From JANXLS01 sp038227045 (lineage in GTDB: Bacteria > Planctomycetota > SZUA-567 > H5-PLA8), in the NCBI GenBank assembly GCA_038227045.1, contig JBBRQD010000114.1, positions 1-17,038 on the forward strand: a stretch of DNA of 17,038 bases. The letters run 5' to 3'. Every line of letters starts with the position of its first letter. The first letter of the stretch is position 1. The notes under the pieces were generated by a model. The model searched no databases, was not told where the DNA came from, and saw only the letters and a list, made by a program, of their open reading frames with translations. Of the stretch, positions 14,022 to 17,038 are shown piece after piece. A program made the position numbers and the translations under genes.

Positions 14022-16057
14022 TTTTCTTCTTTCACGGGAACCGCCTGGTTCGCGGGAGGTGCGGCCTTGGCGGGCGTGGCGCTGTCGACTTTAGCGGGCT
14101 TTTCGGCTTTGCTCTTGTCGAGTGGAACGGTTTCTGCGTCCGGATTATTTTTCTTGAATTCAGCCGCTTCGGCCGACATTCTGCGCCCCGTCGCAATCGA
14201 TTCGGACGCATCCTGCAACAGGCCCAGCGCCCCCAGCGTCACGCCTGGAAATGCGCACGACGACCGCAATTCAAGGCGGTTGCCCGCGCGGATCGCCGAC
14301 GCGCGCAATTTTCCAATTACGCGCGAAAATACCTGCGGAGGAGGCAGCAGATCGTTGGGTATTTTGTAGCCCGCCAAAGCAGGGCCTTCATTGGCCGACA
14401 ACAACCACGCCGCATATCCGATTTTCAGCACGCGGTCGAGATTAACTTCCGCGCGCAGCGCGTCTTCGGCGCTCCAGTCGTTTGCCGGTGGAATTGCATG
14501 CACAACGGCCTTTTCGGCGATGGGCTCGCCGTTGGGCGGCACCGGAGGTCCATTTGCCGCGGCGGCGTTCGCCGCCCGCTTTTTTTCGCGCGCCGCCAGC
14601 GTTTTGCCGTTTTTGAATGCGTCGGTCAATTCCTGGTACGATACGGACGACGAACACAGCCACGCCCAGCCTGGGCTCAATCCAATCACGGGAGCGGCGA
14701 ACTGCCCGCGTCCGTGAAACGCCGCGCCGAGGGGCAGCGCGCCGCCGATCTTTCGCGCGCCGATGAGCGTCTCGAAGACCGCGCCGACCTTGCCAAGGCC
14801 TTTGATCAGTTCGTCACGAAAAAGCTCGGTATCGGTCTCTTTGTTCGACTCAACTTTATGGGCTTTGATTGACGACGTCAGGGTCAGGCGAAGCTCCCCG
14901 GTGATCGCGGGTTTGGCCACTATGCCGAACGAGCCCTGCATGCGGTCGGTCAAAAATTTGAAACGCGCCGGGTCCAGCGCCTCGGGTTTGGCACCGACGA
15001 CCTTGGCCCAGCGTTTGCCGCGCAGATAGCGTTCGAGGGCCTGGAACACATAAGGCTGGTCGTTTCCCAGCGCGGCGAGATCGCTTTGAATCAGCACGGC
15101 TGCGTCCACGTCGCCGGCGGTGGCCGACATCAGCCCGTCCCACGGCGCCACGGTTTCACGAATCGCGCCGACGAATGTTTTGAACGTGGACGCTTCCGCG
15201 CCGATGTCCAGCATCAACTGCTCGCCGAGCAATTCGCCATTGAACGCGAGACCCCACACCAGCACGTCGATCCCGGAACCGTCGATCAAATCGACAATCG
15301 TCGACGGCTCGCCGGGAAGCTTCTCCGACCCGGGCTTTCCTTGCTTAAGCTGTGGCCGGGCGGCGGCGCAAATCTGAATCGGCCTGGCGCGAACGACGAC
15401 TTCGCCTTTGGGCCAGGCGGAACGCGCGACCCACTCCGGAAATTTGCTGAGGAGCGGCAATTCGGCGGTCGATACGATCTTCAATTCAGCCGGCGTCAAC
15501 AGCGCGGCGGGCGCGTCCGCAGCGGCCTGATTACCGGCCGGCCACAGGGACTTCATGAACGAATTTACCATGAGCGATAGTGCCGGCCACTGCTGTGTGA
15601 CGAGGGGAGCGACCTCGGCTTCGTTGACTTGAACGAGGAAAACAACTCTCAGCGGCGGATTTTTGTCGTCCGGTGTTGCCGGCTTTCCCGGAAGCAGAGC
15701 CAGCACCAGCGGCCCGGAAACGGCCTTTACAAATTCAGGCAAGACGGTGCGCGGGCTTGCGCCGAACAACTCGGCGATACGGCTTTCAATGTATTGCGCG
15801 CCCCGTTCGTACTGGGGATCGTTGATCATTTTCGACAGCGCCGTGGCGGAGAATTTCTCGGACAATTCGCGCGCATTGCGGCAGGCGATCAACGCCAGCG
15901 GCTCGGCATCCAGCGTGGCGATCAGCCGCGGCAACGTGTCTTCCGCCGGCGGCTTTGCGTCTTCAGAACGAATCGGCGCGGCGGATACGGCAGCGGCCAG
16001 GAGCGCCGCCGAAACGATCGAGCGTAACGCGGCTCCTCGTGATGATGTGTATGACAA
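14018..16057 (-). CDS. Large exported protein of unknown function, first gene of the leftward cluster
   Basis: The 679-aa product has a signal peptide (residues 1-26, basic start then SIVSAALLAAAVSA). A long globular region follows. The opening pattern, with LIACRNARELSEKFSATALS then MINDPQY, resembles exported planctomycete-type proteins near DUF3352, in which a 'value for an object, then sub-maximal region' theme recurs. I do not claim that family with confidence. The last 45 residues or so are Lys/Pro/Ala-rich and probably disordered. The start is TTG at 16057, decided by a strong ribosome site AAAAGGAGG at 16066-16074, eight bases upstream; no ATG fits as well. The stop overlaps the RDD start (ATGA). 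A possible promoter lies at 16094-16122. No catalytic motif was found. Confidence 0.8.
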   Translation of the reverse strand: MSYTSSRGAALRSIVSAALLAAAVSAAPIRSEDAKPPAEDTLPRLIATLDAEPLALIACRNARELSEKFSATALSKMINDPQYERGAQYIESRIAELFGASPRTVLPEFVKAVSGPLVLALLPGKPATPDDKNPPLRVVFLVQVNEAEVAPLVTQQWPALSLMVNSFMKSLWPAGNQAAADAPAALLTPAELKIVSTAELPLLSKFPEWVARSAWPKGEVVVRARPIQICAAARPQLKQGKPGSEKLPGEPSTIVDLIDGSGIDVLVWGLAFNGELLGEQLMLDIGAEASTFKTFVGAIRETVAPWDGLMSATAGDVDAAVLIQSDLAALGNDQPYVFQALERYLRGKRWAKVVGAKPEALDPARFKFLTDRMQGSFGIVAKPAITGELRLTLTSSIKAHKVESNKETDTELFRDELIKGLGKVGAVFETLIGARKIGGALPLGAAFHGRGQFAAPVIGLSPGWAWLCSSSVSYQELTDAFKNGKTLAAREKKRAANAAAANGPPVPPNGEPIAEKAVVHAIPPANDWSAEDALRAEVNLDRVLKIGYAAWLLSANEGPALAGYKIPNDLLPPPQVFSRVIGKLRASAIRAGNRLELRSSCAFPGVTLGALGLLQDASESIATGRRMSAEAAEFKKNNPDAETVPLDKSKAEKPAKVDSATPAKAAPPANQAVPVKEEK

Positions 16058-16065
16058 AATTCAAG

Positions 16066-16074
16066 CCTCCTTTT
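16066..16074 (-). promoter_or_regulatory. Strong Shine-Dalgarno that fixes a TTG start
   Basis: AAAAGGAGG on the minus strand lies eight bases before the TTG at 16057. It is the best ribosome-binding site in the window and is the reason for choosing a non-ATG start. Confidence 0.85.
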
Positions 16075-16093
16075 ATTGCACGCACTCTGCGCT

Positions 16094-16122
16094 AGAATAA
16101 TGCAATCGGCTGGTTTCTACAA
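16094..16122 (-). promoter_or_regulatory. Possible promoter of the leftward four-gene cluster
   Basis: On the minus strand TTGTAG (16117-16122) and TATTCT (16094-16099) are spaced by 17 bp and lie 20 bp before the ribosome site. The matches to sigma-70 consensus are partial (3/6 and 4/6), so this is only a candidate. Confidence 0.3.
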
Positions 16123-16132
16123 ATTGCGAACT

Positions 16133-16297
16133 AGTGTAGTGCTTCAACGGTAGTGCAGTTTATGCGACAGCGATTTCGCAGAGGATCGAACCGGAAACTT
16201 GAAGCTGTATTGTATGAAAATACAGCGTAAAGTTTACGGCGAAGAGCATCTGCGAAAGCGCGGAGCAGAAACTGCACTACCGCTGAAGCACTACACT
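16133..16297. mobile_element. MITE-like 165-bp near-palindromic element
   Basis: The whole element folds back on itself around position 16215. The outer 33 bp match the other end at 31 of 33 positions (outer end AGTGTAGTGCTTCA). The inner 21 bp or so match with three differences and close on GCTGTATT/AATACAGC around the loop GTATGAA. The middle is more diverged. It has no coding capacity of its own, and I see no clear target duplication. It fits a miniature inverted-repeat element moved by a transposase elsewhere. It occupies the space between two divergent genes, and the GGAG used by the DUF4416 gene begins right at its end. Confidence 0.8.
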
Positions 16298-16313
16298 GGA
16301 GCGCACGCCGTAT

Positions 16314-16880
16314 ATGGGCGAACCGAAAACTCCTCAACGCGTCACGCCGCTGGTGGCCATGCTGGCCGCGGATCCGGGCCATTTCGACGCCGTACAAGGG
16401 CCGTTGGAGGAACTCCTTGGCCCGATTGAACTTCGCAGCAAACTGTTTCCATTCGACCCCACGGAGTATTACACGCCGACCATGGGCGCGAATTTGAAGC
16501 GCTGCTTTTTCACGTTTCACAATTTCGCCGATCCCGCCGCATTGGCCGATTGGAAACTGGCCACGAACGCGCTCGAAGAACGCCTCGCCCCGATTCTTGC
16601 GCCGAACGGCGATCCGCCCCGCCCCATTAATCTCGACCCCGGCTACGTGACGGGTGCGAAACTGGTTCTGGCCACAACGAAAGATTTCGCGCATCGAATT
16701 TATCTGCGCGACGGAATTTTTGCGGAGATCACACTGACCTTCCGCGCCGGTCTCTGGCTGAGCCATCAATTCACGTTTCCGGATTTCAAGAGCGGCATCT
16801 ACGACGCGTTTTTGCGGCGCGCGCGCGATACGCATCTGCACAAATCGAGAACGACGCGCACAATCGAGCGGCCAACTTAA
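16314..16880 (+). CDS. DUF4416 family protein
   Basis: The 188-aa product is full length for this family of unknown function, found in several anaerobic and PVC-type lineages. Family hallmarks are all present: PLVAMLA near the start, LGPIELRSKLFPFDPTEYY (35-53), MGANLKRCFFTF (57-68), INLDPGYVTGAKLVLATTKD (105-124), HRIYLRDGIFAEITLTFR (127-144) and FPDFKSGIY (155-163). Conserved Asp, Tyr, Arg and Lys residues suggest an enzyme or ligand-binding protein, but no reaction is known to me. ATG at 16314 has GGAG 12 bases upstream, a long spacing. It stands alone on the plus strand, divergent from the four-gene cluster. The last codons overlap a dispersed 23-bp repeat (16875-16897). Confidence 0.93.
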   Translation: MGEPKTPQRVTPLVAMLAADPGHFDAVQGPLEELLGPIELRSKLFPFDPTEYYTPTMGANLKRCFFTFHNFADPAALADWKLATNALEERLAPILAPNGDPPRPINLDPGYVTGAKLVLATTKDFAHRIYLRDGIFAEITLTFRAGLWLSHQFTFPDFKSGIYDAFLRRARDTHLHKSRTTRTIERPT

Positions 16881-16897
16881 TCGCGGATAAACGCAAA
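16875..16897. repeat. Dispersed 23-bp repeat copy
   Basis: The reverse complement matches 12199-12221 at 22 of 23 positions (core TTTATCCGCGATTAAG). It overlaps the stop codon of the DUF4416 gene, so the end of that gene may have been shaped by the repeat. Confidence 0.8.
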
Positions 16898-16915
16898 TTA
16901 TTGGCCCGCGCGTTT

Positions 16916-17038
16916 CTAAAGCGTCATTATCGCGCCGCGCCGGGCAAGTTGAACGAGGCGGTCGAGCAAAGGCGTATTGGGAAGATACGCCGTGCGAGAC
17001 CAACGAAGTTCAACGCCGCCCGCCGCAAGCGAGAATGA
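16916..17038 (-). CDS. Possible C-terminal fragment of a gene entering from the right edge
   Basis: On the minus strand a frame is open from the window end to TAG at 16916-16918 and encodes 40 residues, including ELRWSRTAYLPNTPLLDRLV and QLARRGAIMTL. The Y-L-P-N-x-x-L-L-x-x-L-x-x-x-A-x-R-G pattern recalls the strand-helix segment of phospholipase-D/cardiolipin-synthase-like proteins. In those the chain normally continues past this point, so the fragment may be truncated or the resemblance chance. The plus strand also has an open, highly basic frame here, which I consider less likely. The fragment would converge on the DUF4416 gene. Confidence 0.35.
   Translation of the reverse strand, partial: SFSLAAGGVELRWSRTAYLPNTPLLDRLVQLARRGAIMTL

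Noticed and set aside
16131..17003. A 290-codon minus-strand frame covering DUF4416 and the MITE-like element.
   Set aside because: It runs antisense through a conserved DUF4416 gene and through the palindrome; composition is low-quality.

Overview
This is a bacterial chromosomal window with moderate to high GC. It carries housekeeping genes (glnE, typA, maf) among secreted or membrane proteins of poorly known function. I see no plasmid, phage, CRISPR, rRNA or tRNA signature. The combination of a DUF4416 gene, secreted proteins with PKD or short alpha-helical repeat domains, a large signal-peptide protein of a planctomycete-like style, and several dispersed palindromic intergenic repeats suggests a free-living member of the PVC superphylum (Planctomycetota, Verrucomicrobiota) or a neighbouring phylum. 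That placement is inference; nothing in the window fixes the taxonomy.

Layout. Positions 1-144 hold a possible C-terminal gene fragment that overlaps an inverted repeat. A leftward block follows: a PKD-domain secreted protein (158-1504), a small Gly/Tyr-rich secreted protein with its own intrinsic terminator (1653-2348), and glnE (2508-5729). Divergent from glnE is a rightward gene (5896-6966) for a membrane-anchored protein with three tandem secretin-N/STN-like repeats. Next comes a 558-bp gene-free stretch (6967-7524) with a structured RNA-like segment, a strong intrinsic terminator and a perfect 24-bp-arm palindrome just before typA (7525-9387). A bidirectional terminator (9434-9467) separates typA from a leftward four-gene cluster. 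In transcription order that cluster is a 679-aa exported protein (16057-14018), an RDD-domain membrane protein sharing an ATGA overlap, Maf, and a membrane-fused spermidine-synthase-like protein ending at 9557. A 165-bp near-palindromic, MITE-like element (16133-16297) lies between that cluster and a rightward DUF4416 gene (16314-16880). A possible C-terminal gene fragment enters from the right edge on the minus strand.

How the genes relate. GlnE tunes glutamine synthetase to nitrogen status. TypA is a translational GTPase linked to ribosome assembly and stress. Maf is a nucleotide pyrophosphatase. Most other products are predicted to be exported or membrane-bound and have no assignable substrate. 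I see no defence or biosynthetic system. The least explained parts are the non-coding structures around typA and upstream of the four-gene cluster, and the triple-STN membrane protein.
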